A stretch of DNA of 64,000 nucleotides, from NCBI RefSeq assembly GCF_900142195.1, contig NZ_FRAB01000003.1, forward strand, positions 62,001-126,000, written 5' to 3'. This DNA comes from Paraburkholderia terricola. Lineage in GTDB: Bacteria > Pseudomonadota > Gammaproteobacteria > Burkholderiales > Burkholderiaceae. The notes beneath the pieces are model-generated. The model saw only the letters and a list, made by a program, of their open reading frames with translations, searched no databases and had not been told where the DNA came from. A program made the translations under genes and the position numbers. This document shows, piece by piece, positions 27,680 through 37,530 of this stretch; the stretch's first letter is position 1, and every line of letters begins with the position of its first letter.

Positions 27680-28660
27680 ATGAAAGTACTGATTACCGGC
27701 GGCGCGGGTTTTCTCGGCCAGCGCCTCGCGCGTGAACTGCTGGCGCGCGGTTCGTTGAAGGGCGCGGACGGCAAGCCGCAAGCCATTGCCGAACTCGTGC
27801 TGCTCGACGTGGTGCGCGCAAGCGATTTCGGCGACAGCCGCGTGCGCGCGGAAGTGGGCGACATCGCCGAGCGCAGCGTGCTGGAACGCGTGATCGACGA
27901 GCGGACCTCGGCGATCTTTCATCTGGCCGCGATCGTGAGCGGGCAAGCCGAAGCCGATTTCGATCTCGGCATGCGCATCAATCTGGATGCGTCGCGGCTG
28001 CTGCTCGAAGTTTGCCGGCAACGCGGGCACCAACCGCGCGTGCTCTTCACGAGTTCGGTGGCGGTGTATGGCGGCGAGTTGCCCGATATGGTGCGGGACG
28101 ATACCGCGTTGAAGCCGCAGTCGTCGTATGGCGCGCAGAAGGCGATCGCGGAACTGCTGCTCAACGATTACGCGCGGCGCGGTTTCGTCGACGGCCGCGT
28201 GGTGCGGCTGCCCACCATCAGCGTGCGGCCGGGCAAGCCGAACGCGGCGGCGTCGTCGTTTGCGAGCGGCATCATCCGCGAGCCGTTGAACGGCGAGGCG
28301 GCCGTGTGCCCGGTGGCGGGCGCGACGCGCTTGTGGCTGCTGTCGCCGCGCAAGGCGATCGAGAGCCTGATCGCCGGGCTCGAACTCGACGCCGCGTTGC
28401 TCGGCAACCAGCGCGTGCTGAACCTGCCGGGCATCTCGGTGAGCGTCGACGAGATGGTGGCCGCGTTGCGCGAGGTCGCGGGCGACGAGGCCGTGAAGCG
28501 GATCGTGTGGGAGCGCGATGCGCGCGTGGAAAAGATCGTCGGCAGCTGGCCGGGGCGGTGGGATACGTCGCGCGCCGAAAGCCTGGGCCTCACCGGCGAG
28601 CGCAGTTTCGCCGACGTGATCCGCAGCTATATCGCGGACGAACAGATTCAGATTCGCTGA
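27680..28660 (+). CDS. denD: D-erythronate dehydrogenase (extended SDR)
   Basis: DenD oxidises D-erythronate to 2-oxo-tetronate with NAD. The 326-residue extended SDR has TGGAGFLGQRLAREL, the catalytic YxxxK in SSYGAQKAIAE, and LPTISVRPGKPNAAASSFASG, which is typical of the DenD branch. Together with ltnD it lets the operon take both tetronates into one pathway. It is the last gene before a hairpin. Confidence 0.9.
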   Translation: MKVLITGGAGFLGQRLARELLARGSLKGADGKPQAIAELVLLDVVRASDFGDSRVRAEVGDIAERSVLERVIDERTSAIFHLAAIVSGQAEADFDLGMRINLDASRLLLEVCRQRGHQPRVLFTSSVAVYGGELPDMVRDDTALKPQSSYGAQKAIAELLLNDYARRGFVDGRVVRLPTISVRPGKPNAAASSFASGIIREPLNGEAAVCPVAGATRLWLLSPRKAIESLIAGLELDAALLGNQRVLNLPGISVSVDEMVAALREVAGDEAVKRIVWERDARVEKIVGSWPGRWDTSRAESLGLTGERSFADVIRSYIADEQIQIR

Positions 28661-28761
28661 AACACTTCAAAAGCTTCGTGCCGGCGGCCCCGAGCGCACT
28701 TTCGCCGGCGCGAACGCGTCGATCTTCCGATCCTTCTCCGACTCTCGTCACAACAATAGAC

Positions 28762-28789
28762 GGCCCGCACGTATTCCCTGGTGCGGGCC
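28762..28789 (+). terminator. Stem-loop after denD
   Basis: GGCCCGCAC and GTGCGGGCC form a perfect nine-base stem with a ten-base loop about 100 bases after denD. No T-run follows, so intrinsic termination is uncertain. It sits just before the pcaF promoter and may separate the two units. Confidence 0.45.
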
Positions 28790-28798
28790 TGACCGCGC

Positions 28799-28828
28799 TT
28801 GACATGCTTTCGGCCACGCGCCTATTAT
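28799..28828 (+). promoter_or_regulatory. Sigma-70 promoter upstream of pcaF
   Basis: TTGACA at 28799-28804 and TATTAT at 28823-28828 are separated by 18 bases, close to consensus. Transcription would start near 28835, leaving an untranslated leader of about 250 bases before pcaF. No gene is seen in that leader. Confidence 0.7.
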
Positions 28829-28839
28829 CGTGTCCAGTT

Positions 28840-28874
28840 GTTCGATATACGGCCATTGCGTTCATATAACGAAC
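28840..28874 (+). promoter_or_regulatory. PcaR-like repeat pair just downstream of the pcaF promoter
   Basis: GTTCGATATACGGCC at 28840-28854 and GTTCATATAACGAAC at 28860-28874 are spaced 20 bases start to start, two helical turns. They resemble the GTTCGATAATCGCAC-type site of PcaR/PobR-family IclR regulators, matching at 11 and 9 of 15 positions. Lying just after the predicted start, they would suit repression or promoter-proximal control of pcaF. Confidence 0.45.
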
Positions 28875-29090
28875 TTTCTGGCAAATCCCGAACGCGTCGC
28901 CCACCATCCTGCGCTAAGCTGATCCAACGTCACCGCTGCCCCGCAGCCGATTTCCGTTGCGTTCGCGGAGCCGGTACGTCGGCGCATCTCGCCCGCGCCG
29001 CCGTGCTTTACCTCTCGCACCGCGGGGTGCGGGTCCGGGGTGCGGTCCATCACGGCGCGGCGCACGCAGCCTATCAACTGGAGACATCAC

Positions 29091-30293
<1,203 letters not shown>

Positions 30294-30333
30294 TGGTTTA
30301 GGCGTTATTCGAGCCGAAGCGCAGCCTCATTGA

Positions 30334-30370
30334 ACAGCCCCGTCACGCATGCGACGGGGCTGTTTCATTT
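30334..30370 (+). terminator. Rho-independent terminator of pcaF
   Basis: ACAGCCCCGTC and GACGGGGCTGT form a perfect 11-base stem with an eight-base loop, followed by TTCATTT. It lies 40 bases after the pcaF stop. Confidence 0.8.
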
Positions 30371-30463
30371 GATGCGGCGCATGGGTTCGCGGCTCGATGG
30401 ATCTATGCTTGATTCACGATCGCCATCACGCCGGATCGAACCGATTTTTCAAGGAGAGCGTCA

Positions 30464-31054
30464 ATGAAACTAGCGACGATTACCGCAACGCTGATAGCGG
30501 CGGCGCTCGCGGTGGCTCAGCCGGCGTGCGCGCAAGATGCGATGGCCAGCGCCGCGCAAGGACCCGCGCTCGCCGTGGAGCCGGTGCACGTGAAGGCGGA
30601 GATCGTCGGCATCGATCCGGGCAGCCGTGCGCTCACGCTCAAGGGTCCGCAAGGCAACACGGTGATCGTGCTGGTGGGCCAGCAAGTCGCCGCTTTCGAT
30701 CAACTGAAGGTGGGCGATCGGGTAGACGTGCTCTACAAGAATGCGCTGCTCGTGAAGGCGGAAAAAGTGACCGCGAAGGGCAAGGGAAAGGGCAGTCGTG
30801 AACGCGTCGATACGCAGGCGTACGCGCCGGCCTCGGGCGGTCTCGATTCGACGCGCGAGATCGAAACACTCGCCACCGTGCAGAAGATCGATCGGACCAG
30901 GCGACTCGTCACGCTGCGCGGCGCATCCCGGACGCAAACGCTCGAAGTCAGTCCCGAGGTCGATCTGGCAGACATCAAGGCCGGCGACACGATACACGCG
31001 GTATTCGTCTCGGCTGCGGCCGTGCAGGTGACGCCGCAACAAGCGGCGCAATGA
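30464..31054 (+). CDS. Periplasmic protein with two internal repeats, unknown function
   Basis: This 196-residue protein has a clear signal peptide, with cleavage likely after PACA at residue 23. The mature part holds two related units of about 65 residues. Each has a V-x-x-I-D-x-x-x-R pattern followed by LTLKG or VTLRG and then LKVGD or IKAGD, suggesting two small beta-barrel domains. A lysine-rich linker (about 105-115) separates them. AAGGAG precedes the start. No function is assigned. A short structural or metal-associated role in the envelope is conceivable. Confidence 0.7.
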   Translation: MKLATITATLIAAALAVAQPACAQDAMASAAQGPALAVEPVHVKAEIVGIDPGSRALTLKGPQGNTVIVLVGQQVAAFDQLKVGDRVDVLYKNALLVKAEKVTAKGKGKGSRERVDTQAYAPASGGLDSTREIETLATVQKIDRTRRLVTLRGASRTQTLEVSPEVDLADIKAGDTIHAVFVSAAAVQVTPQQAAQ

Positions 31055-31126
31055 GGCGCAAATAAGTCGCAATGAGACGCCATAGGGCCGCCATAAGGCG
31101 CACCGATTCGCGGTGCGCCGGGCAGG

Positions 31127-31507
31127 CTAACGCGGCGCGGGCGGGCCCAGGCTCAACCATGCGAGACGCCCCAGCCAACGCCTGAACGCACCGGTTTTCG
31201 CCGGCAGCGCACTCGTGAGCGAGACGCGCGCGGCGCGTTCGCCGTCGGTGCTGAGCCAAACGCGTTCGCCGCGTTGCAGCCGAAACTCCTCACCGGGACC
31301 GAGCCAATGATCGTACGGGGAGCTGACGCGGGTGAGCCAGAGGCGCGCGCCCTGTACGGCGAGCGTGCTGTCGGCGTCGACGCGCCATGTCAGCGTGGCG
31401 CCTGGCATCACGGAAAAATGCACCACCACTTTCGGCAGACGTTCGTCCTGCTGACACGCATACAGACTCGAATCGTCGTCCATGCACTGCGGGCTTGCCT
31501 GATCCAT
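31127..31507 (-). CDS. DUF2917 protein
   Basis: From MDQASPQ this is 126 residues; GGAGAGCAAG sits right before that ATG, favouring it over an ATG at 31522. The core VVVHFSVMPGATLTWRVD, then WLTRVSSPYDHWLGPGEEFRL, LQRGERVWLS and STDGE, is the DUF2917 pattern, a small cupin-like beta fold of unknown function common in Burkholderiales. It lies directly downstream of a terminator and a putative leader peptide, so its expression may be attenuated. Confidence 0.8.
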   Translation of the reverse strand: MDQASPQCMDDDSSLYACQQDERLPKVVVHFSVMPGATLTWRVDADSTLAVQGARLWLTRVSSPYDHWLGPGEEFRLQRGERVWLSTDGERAARVSLTSALPAKTGAFRRWLGRLAWLSLGPPAPR

Positions 31508-31545
31508 CTTGCTCTCCGTCATTGAGCCGGCAGACAGAGGCGCCC

Positions 31546-31584
31546 ACAAAACAAAAGGCCCCTTCCGTTACCGGCGGGGCCTTT
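31546..31584 (-). terminator. Rho-independent terminator before DUF2917
   Basis: Read on the minus strand, AAAGGCCCC and GGGGCCTTT form a nine-base stem with a 13-base loop followed by TTGTTTTG. It lies about 40 bases before the DUF2917 start and 250 bases after the preceding gene, so it may act on the short leader transcript rather than on that gene. Confidence 0.75.
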
Positions 31585-31611
31585 GGGGTCTTGTGTCGCA
31601 GATTCAGACTG

Positions 31612-31698
31612 CTAACGCGCACATGCTCCCAATGGCCAGCCGATGATGGCTCGCTTTGGGTTTTTAATCGCTACGGCGATGGAGGTGTGCGTCAACAT
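31612..31698 (-). CDS. Putative leaderless 28-residue leader peptide
   Basis: An open frame begins with ATG at 31698 and stops with TAG at 31612, about 28 bases before the terminator stem. The product begins MLTHTSIAVAIKN and ends IGWPLGACAR. The ATG sits almost on the start point expected from the TTGACA promoter, so it would be translated without an upstream ribosome site. The frame also contains hairpin-forming CCCAA/TTGGG and AGCC/GGCT arms. It could be an attenuator peptide or merely part of a small RNA. Confidence 0.35.
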   Translation of the reverse strand: MLTHTSIAVAIKNPKRAIIGWPLGACAR

Positions 31699-31705
31699 GA
31701 AAACG

Positions 31706-31735
31706 AGTGTGCCGTTTTGCCGCATGGCTTGTCAA
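31706..31735 (-). promoter_or_regulatory. Promoter for the DUF2917 leader transcript
   Basis: On the minus strand, TTGACA is at 31735-31730, and a weak -10 (CACACT or GCACAC) follows after 17-18 bases at about 31712-31706. The perfect -35 and its distance from the upstream gene suggest a separate transcript that meets the terminator at 31546-31584. Confidence 0.5.
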
Positions 31736-31837
31736 TGACAGATTGCCGTAGTTCGTTCATCGGCGCGCGCCGCGGCTTGCAACAATCCATGTCGGGATAT
31801 GTGGCGGTGCAGTCGGGTTGCCCGCGAATGCTTGTGC

Positions 31838-33808
31838 TCACGCGTCGAGATGAATCCGCAAGCCCGACGCGCTATAAAGCGCGGTGGCCTTGAAGCTGTC
31901 CACCGTGACCGTCGAAAAGCGGCCTTGCAGACCGTTGCAATCGAGCAGGGCGATCGTGTCGCCAACCTTCGGCGTGAAGCCGGCGGCGAACTTCACATGC
32001 AGCGTGCCGCCGACGATCGACGTCTGCCCGCCGACCGCAAGCCGTCCCTGGTCACCCGCACCGCGATCGATCTCCAGCGTGCCGCCCGCCAGTTGCGTGT
32101 ATTTGCCGCCGATCTTCACACGCGACGTTGCGTTCACGGCCACGGTGCCGCCGCTCACATACACGTCGCCCGTGCCGAATGCGTTTGCCGATCCGGCCAC
32201 GAGCACGCCGCCCTGCACCTGAGTGCCGCCGCCATACGTATTCGAGCCCGCGAGCGTGAGCGAACCCGTGCCGTTGAAGGTCAGCTTGCCGGCGCCCGAG
32301 ATGTCGTTGCGCCACGTGTCGGCTGCGTTGAAGCCGCCTTGCGCGGCGTCCATCGACACGACGACGTTGCCCGCGAACGCGCCATAACCGTCGGCGGCGG
32401 CGAACAGGTTCAGACGCCCCCAGCCTTCGGCGTCATCGAGTGCGGGAAAACCGGACGGCAGGGCGGTGGTCTTCAATACGACGCGGCGCTGGTCGGCGCT
32501 CAGATACGGCAGGCGCGTTTCGAGCAGCACCTCCGCGCCTTTCGGCACGACGGCGGGCATGGTGGTCGCGGCGCTCGGCGCGAAGCCGAACGTCAGGCGG
32601 CGCAGATAGTTGGCCTTGTTGGCCGCGTAATCCGCGAAGCGGTCGCTCGCTGGCGTGCCCGATTCGGCGAACGCGCGGAACGTGACGGCGTTCGTGCCGG
32701 TCAGCGTGTACAGCGTGTCATGCGCTTGCCTGAAGGCCGCCTGCTTGAGCGTCGCGTTGTTCGGATCGACGAGGTTCGCGGCGACCACCGCTTCGCCGAG
32801 GATGCGTCCGCCGATCACGTCGAGCGGTGAATGCATGCCGGCGAGAATGCGGTTCTCGCCCAGTTCGAGGCCGCGGCTCAGCATTTCCTGGTAGCGCTCG
32901 GGCAACGCGTAAGCCATCGCGAGCGCGTCGCGCACGCCTTCGGCGGAATGGCCGCTTGGGAAGCCGCTGTCGGTCGACGGCGTGGCGCTCTCGGCGGGCA
33001 CGAGCGTCGGCGCGACGATCACGCTGCTGCTCCAGCGGTACGGTCGCGCATATTTGTAGAAGCGCTTCGCGGGTTCCGTGGAACCGTTGGTGCCGATCGC
33101 ATTGATGAAGCTGACGACCGAGCCGAACTGCGCATTCGCGGTGCCGCTCACGCCGGTATTGTTGCCGCTGTCGTTGTACACGGTGGTGGTCGCGTTCGCC
33201 GGAATGCTCGTGATGCTGGTGGTTTGCTGCGCGGCGCTGCGCCATGCGGCGGTGAGCGGGCCCATGCCGTCGGAGACGCTGTAGCCCTTGCCGCGGCGGT
33301 CGTCGTAATACGCGGCCTCGGCTTGCGCGGCCGTGCGCTGCGTGGTGGCGGTGACCACATACTGGACGTTCGCGTTCAGCACCGTGGGGTTCAACGCGGT
33401 GCCGTTCGGTGTGCCGTCGCTCGGCACGCCGGTCCAGGCGGAAGCCACGACGGCCGGGAAACTGCCCACGGCGGGCGCGCTGACGCCGGCGTCGACGATA
33501 TCCGTCAACGGTTGCCACAAGGTGCGAAAGCTGTTGAGCACGCGCACGCCCGCGTTGGTTTCCATCGTGGCGTAGCGCGCATCGCCGCGCTGGTTGCTGA
33601 ACGCGTTGTCGACGAATGCGGCCACCGAACTTTGTACCGGCGCGCTGTCGACAAAGCCGGGATCGGCGGGCGCAGCGGGCACGGCCGCGACCGTCGCGGC
33701 CGAACGGGTGCCGTCGTCGATGCCGTCGCCGCCGCAGGCACCGAGCAGAAGTGCGGAGCTCGTGGCGACGAGCAGTAGACTGAAGCGAAGGAATTGCGAC
33801 GAATGCAT
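31838..33808 (-). CDS. Lipoprotein class A acid phosphatase (PAP2 fold) with C-terminal passenger-like beta repeats
   Basis: This 656-residue protein has a lipobox LLLGAC (Cys25), so it is probably an outer-membrane lipoprotein. The phosphatase signature is nearly complete: K-x6-RP in KRFYKYARP, PSGH, and R-x5-H-x3-D in NRILAGMHSPLD. The usual Ser before that Arg is Asn. The C-terminal about 170 residues carry autotransporter-associated repeats (GSLTLAGSNTYGGGTQVQGG and what follows), usually seen in secreted passenger domains, but no translocator barrel follows. It should remove phosphate from organic esters or inositol phosphates at the cell surface. Confidence 0.8.
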   Translation of the reverse strand: MHSSQFLRFSLLLVATSSALLLGACGGDGIDDGTRSAATVAAVPAAPADPGFVDSAPVQSSVAAFVDNAFSNQRGDARYATMETNAGVRVLNSFRTLWQPLTDIVDAGVSAPAVGSFPAVVASAWTGVPSDGTPNGTALNPTVLNANVQYVVTATTQRTAAQAEAAYYDDRRGKGYSVSDGMGPLTAAWRSAAQQTTSITSIPANATTTVYNDSGNNTGVSGTANAQFGSVVSFINAIGTNGSTEPAKRFYKYARPYRWSSSVIVAPTLVPAESATPSTDSGFPSGHSAEGVRDALAMAYALPERYQEMLSRGLELGENRILAGMHSPLDVIGGRILGEAVVAANLVDPNNATLKQAAFRQAHDTLYTLTGTNAVTFRAFAESGTPASDRFADYAANKANYLRRLTFGFAPSAATTMPAVVPKGAEVLLETRLPYLSADQRRVVLKTTALPSGFPALDDAEGWGRLNLFAAADGYGAFAGNVVVSMDAAQGGFNAADTWRNDISGAGKLTFNGTGSLTLAGSNTYGGGTQVQGGVLVAGSANAFGTGDVYVSGGTVAVNATSRVKIGGKYTQLAGGTLEIDRGAGDQGRLAVGGQTSIVGGTLHVKFAAGFTPKVGDTIALLDCNGLQGRFSTVTVDSFKATALYSASGLRIHLDA

Positions 33809-33925
33809 GGTGGCCGTGTCCGTAAGGTTGCGCAAGAAAGCGCGCAGTCTAGCGGGGCCGCATGAAGCTAACGTTACACTTGCCGACGCATCCCGGACCT
33901 TGCAGGCCGCATCAGCGATGCGGTT

Positions 33926-35173
33926 TTACCGGGGATCGACGGCCGGCGCATCCACCACCGGCGGCTCGACGATCATCGACGGGAAGCGGATTTCGAACGT
34001 GGTGCCCACGCCTTGGCGGGACGCAAAATCGATCTGCCCGTTCAGCACGCGGCACAGCTCCTTGACGATCGCGAGTCCGAGTCCCGTGCCGGGAATGTCC
34101 TCGCCCGCGGCGCGTTCGAATTCGTCGAATACGCGGTCCTTGTCCGAAGGCGCGATGCCCACGCCGGTATCCGACACGCGAATCGACCAGTGATCGGCGC
34201 CGGCCAGCGCGAAGCTGAATTCGATTTGCCCCGAGGTCGTGTACTTGGTCGCGTTCGACAACAGGTTGACCGCGATCTGCTTCAGCTTGAGCCGATTGGA
34301 CGTGACCGCGCCCAGCGCCGGATCGAACGATGTGCGCAGCACCAGCCCCTTGGCCTCGATCGCCGGGCGCGATGCGGCGGCGAGTTCGTCGTAAAGCTCG
34401 CGCAGTTCGACTTGCTCCAGGGTGAGCGGCGCGCCGTCGCCGAGTACGACGGAGTACTCGACCATCTGGTCGACGAGCTGTTTCATGTCGGCGGCCTGGC
34501 GATTGGCGAGCGCCAACGCGGTGTCGGCCTTGGCGGGCGCGCGTTCGATCAATTGCAGCGCGATCGAAAACGCATTCAGGAAGTTGCGCAGATCGTGCAC
34601 GACGCTACGCGTGATCTGCATCCTCGATTCATAAAGATCGCTGACGAGCCGCTGTTTCAGCGTCAGTTCGTGGTTCGCGCGTTCGAGCCGGCCGGTGTAC
34701 TCGTCGATCTTGCGGTCGCGCTCGCTGACCACCTCGCGGATCGACGTGAGCGTGACCATGCTGAGCGTCTCCGCAATCAGGCGACGAGCGCGGCTTTCGT
34801 GGCGGCGCGTGAACGTGCTGTCACGCTCGGCGAATTGTTCGAGCGCTTCCACGAGCACCTGGTGGAAGAGATCGAGCTCACGCACGAGTTCCTCGATCCG
34901 GTAACCCTGGCGCCAGCGGACCTTGCCGTGTTGCCTCGCATTGCGTTCGATCGCCGGCTCGACCCGTTCGAGATCCTCGAGGTCGAGCGCGGCGCACAGA
35001 CCGTCGAGAATGTCGGGCAGGTGATCCGCAAGTTGCTGATAAGTGAGTTTGTCCGCTTCGACCAGGTCGGCGTCGCCGAACACGGCTTTCATCCATTGCC
35101 CGGTCAGTCGGGTCCGCTCCGAGCGAACGAAGTCGGCGAATTGGTGCAGCGGGCTAACGCGTGTGTCGGTCAT
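33926..35173 (-). CDS. Soluble orphan sensor histidine kinase with RsbRD-like N-terminus
   Basis: This is 415 residues from MTDTRVSPLHQFADFV. It has an all-helical N-terminal domain (about 10-145) like RsbR/RsbT-module sensors, a coiled coil (about 150-185), a phosphoacceptor helix with His193 in VVHDLRNFLN, and an ATPase domain with NLLSNATKYT, DTGVGIAP and GTGLGLAIVKELC. No transmembrane helix and no adjacent response regulator are seen, so it probably senses a cytoplasmic or protein signal and works with a distant partner. Longer in-frame starts exist upstream. Confidence 0.85.
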   Translation of the reverse strand: MTDTRVSPLHQFADFVRSERTRLTGQWMKAVFGDADLVEADKLTYQQLADHLPDILDGLCAALDLEDLERVEPAIERNARQHGKVRWRQGYRIEELVRELDLFHQVLVEALEQFAERDSTFTRRHESRARRLIAETLSMVTLTSIREVVSERDRKIDEYTGRLERANHELTLKQRLVSDLYESRMQITRSVVHDLRNFLNAFSIALQLIERAPAKADTALALANRQAADMKQLVDQMVEYSVVLGDGAPLTLEQVELRELYDELAAASRPAIEAKGLVLRTSFDPALGAVTSNRLKLKQIAVNLLSNATKYTTSGQIEFSFALAGADHWSIRVSDTGVGIAPSDKDRVFDEFERAAGEDIPGTGLGLAIVKELCRVLNGQIDFASRQGVGTTFEIRFPSMIVEPPVVDAPAVDPR

Positions 35174-35451
35174 GATGATGCATCGGGATCGGGTTTCTAC
35201 TACTTGTCTATGCTCGAACCACACCGGACGCGTCGAACGGAAGGCGGGTCATGACGCCTCGCGAGCAAGCACTTTCGGCTGGGATGAGTGGGCGCCTGGC
35301 CGCCGGGCGCTGTGCTCCGGTGTTCGAGAGCGCGTCGCCGCCGCCGATGATTGGCGTCATTATCGCCGCAATGGGCGTTCGCGGAACAGCGCTCGCGTGG
35401 CGGTGGCGCAACCGCGATGAGGTTCGACTCCGCCGCCCGCGATGGGCGAGC

Positions 35452-36390
35452 TTAAGCGCGCCTTGCAGCGTGAATCACCGCGGGCGCGTGCGCGTCGGCG
35501 TCACGCGCCTTTAGAAAATCCACGAACGCGCGTAACGGCGCGGGCAGATGACGGCGCCCCGGATAGTACAGAAAGGGCCCCGAAAAGCGTTGCCACCAGG
35601 GCTCGAGAATCGGCTCCAGCGCTCCGCTGTCGAGATGCGGGCGCAACATGTGCTCGAACAGATGAATTACGCCCACGCCCGCGACGGCCGCATCGATCGC
35701 CAGATCGATCGCGGCGCTGGGGCGCACGAGCAGCGGCCCCGACGGATTCAACTGCAGCACTTCGCCGTCGCGCTCGAAATACCACGCCGGCGTGGCGCCT
35801 CCCGCGAATTGCACGCGCAGGCAGGCATGCGAAAGCAGCTCGCGCGGGTGCCCGGGCCGGCCGTGCGCGTCGAGATAGCCCGGCGCGGCGGCGGTGGCGA
35901 AGCGCTGCGCGCGCGGCCCGATCGGCACCGCGATCATGTCCTGTTCGAGCCGTTCGTCGTAGCGAATGCCGGCGTCGCAGCCGATCGACAGTACGTCGAC
36001 GAAGCCGTCTTCCACCACGACTTCCACGCGGATGTCGGGGTACGCCTTCAGGAACGGCGCGATGACCTCGGGCAAGTCGATGCGCGCCGCGCTCAGCGGA
36101 ACGTTGAGCTTGAGCGTGCCGGTGGGCTTGTCCCTGAAGCCGTTCAGAACGTCGAGCGCGGCTTCCATTTCGCTGAACAGGGGCGTCAGCTTTTCGATGA
36201 GACGAAGGCCGGCTTCGGTCGGGGCCACGCTGCGCGTGGTGCGGTTCAGCAGGCGCAGGCCGAGCTTCGACTCGAGACGGCGCACGGCGACGCTCAGACT
36301 CGATGCCGACACGCCGCTGCTGCGCGCGGCGTCCCGAAAGCCGCCGGCGCGGGCGACTGAAACGAAGGCGGCAAGGTCGTTCAGTTCCAT
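35452..36390 (-). CDS. LysR-family regulator divergent from an aldo/keto reductase
   Basis: This 312-residue LysR protein of the DsdC/AaeR-like branch has a winged helix (LNDLAAFVSVARAGGFRDAA, SASSLSVAVRRLE, SKLGLRLLNRTTRSV) and an effector domain. It diverges from the oxidoreductase gene at 36494, which is its likely target. The last 30 residues are Ala and Arg rich. Confidence 0.88.
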   Translation of the reverse strand: MELNDLAAFVSVARAGGFRDAARSSGVSASSLSVAVRRLESKLGLRLLNRTTRSVAPTEAGLRLIEKLTPLFSEMEAALDVLNGFRDKPTGTLKLNVPLSAARIDLPEVIAPFLKAYPDIRVEVVVEDGFVDVLSIGCDAGIRYDERLEQDMIAVPIGPRAQRFATAAAPGYLDAHGRPGHPRELLSHACLRVQFAGGATPAWYFERDGEVLQLNPSGPLLVRPSAAIDLAIDAAVAGVGVIHLFEHMLRPHLDSGALEPILEPWWQRFSGPFLYYPGRRHLPAPLRAFVDFLKARDADAHAPAVIHAARRA

Positions 36391-36493
36391 GGCGATTGTG
36401 CATATTTTTAAACAACCCGTGCACGTTAAGCCGATTTATCTAACAACGCAACCGGCTCATACTGCCGCTCAATCGTTCATCAAGGAGAGCGCC

Positions 36494-37378
36494 ATGCCGA
36501 ATTTCACTTCCGCCACCCGCACCTTTTCGCTTGCCGGCCGACCCGTGCGGCGCATGGGGTACGGCGCGATGCAACTTGCCGGGCCCGGCGTCTTCGGGCC
36601 GCCGAAAGATCGCGACGCGGCGCTCGCGGTACTGCGCGAAGCGGTGGCGTCGGGCGTCGATCACATCGATACCAGCGACTTTTATGGACCGCACATCACC
36701 AACCAGTTGATTCGCGAAGCGCTGCATCCCTACCCGGACAACCTGACGATCGTCACGAAGGTGGGCGCGGTGCGTGGCAGCGACGGCGCGTGGCTGCCGG
36801 CGTCCGAGCCGCAAGATATCGAGCGCGGGGTGCACGACAATCTGCGCAACCTCGGACTCGACGTGCTCGACGTCGTCAATATGCGGATCATGGGCAGCGT
36901 GCACGCTCCCGCCGAAGGCTCGATCGAAAAGCAGGTGACGGCGCTCGCCGAGCTTCAACAGCGGGGGCTCATTCGCCACATCGGTTTGAGCAACGTGACC
37001 GCGGCGCAGATCGACGAGGCGCGGCGGATCGCGGAGGTCGTCTGCGTGCAGAACCAGTACAACCTGGTTCATCGTGAAGACGATGCGCTGATCGACGATC
37101 TGGCGGGCAAGGGGATCGCTTACGTGCCGTTCTTCCCGCTGGGCGGCTTCACGCCGATTCAATCGTCGGCGTTGTCCGGCATCGCGCAAGCGATCGGCGC
37201 GACGCCGATGCAGGCCGCGCTCGCATGGCTTCTGCATCGCGCGCCCAACATTCTGCTGATTCCAGGCACGTCGTCAGTCCAGCATTTGCGCGAAAACCTG
37301 CAGGCCGCGCAATTGCGTTTGACCGATGACGTGTATGCGGAACTCGATGCAATCGGCAAAGCCGACCACAAGGCGTAA
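36494..37378 (+). CDS. Aldo/keto reductase
   Basis: This 294-residue AKR-superfamily oxidoreductase has RRMGYGAMQLAG, the cofactor and catalytic segment HIDTSDFYGPHITN with Asp and Tyr, TKVG with the catalytic Lys, and RHIGLSNVT. At the place of the tetrad His the sequence reads DVVNMR, so the fourth residue may be replaced. AAGGAGAG precedes the ATG. It probably reduces an aldehyde or ketone, under the divergent LysR regulator; the substrate is unknown. Confidence 0.85.
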   Translation: MPNFTSATRTFSLAGRPVRRMGYGAMQLAGPGVFGPPKDRDAALAVLREAVASGVDHIDTSDFYGPHITNQLIREALHPYPDNLTIVTKVGAVRGSDGAWLPASEPQDIERGVHDNLRNLGLDVLDVVNMRIMGSVHAPAEGSIEKQVTALAELQQRGLIRHIGLSNVTAAQIDEARRIAEVVCVQNQYNLVHREDDALIDDLAGKGIAYVPFFPLGGFTPIQSSALSGIAQAIGATPMQAALAWLLHRAPNILLIPGTSSVQHLRENLQAAQLRLTDDVYAELDAIGKADHKA

Positions 37379-37530
37379 TCGCGCCGCGCGAAGTCCGACG
37401 CACGCCGATAGCCGCGTCACGCCAAACTACCAGGCGTTACCGCCATTGCTGCAAGAATGACTTGGCGGCGCCTGAGTTTTCCCGGCTGCGAATGGTAAAT
37501 TGAGTTGCGCGCAATCGGGAGACGAGGTCT

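Noticed and set aside
35225..35451. Possible small plus-strand gene between the histidine kinase and a LysR gene
   Set aside because: The frame runs into the LysR gene on the other strand, has no ribosome site and no domain-like sequence.
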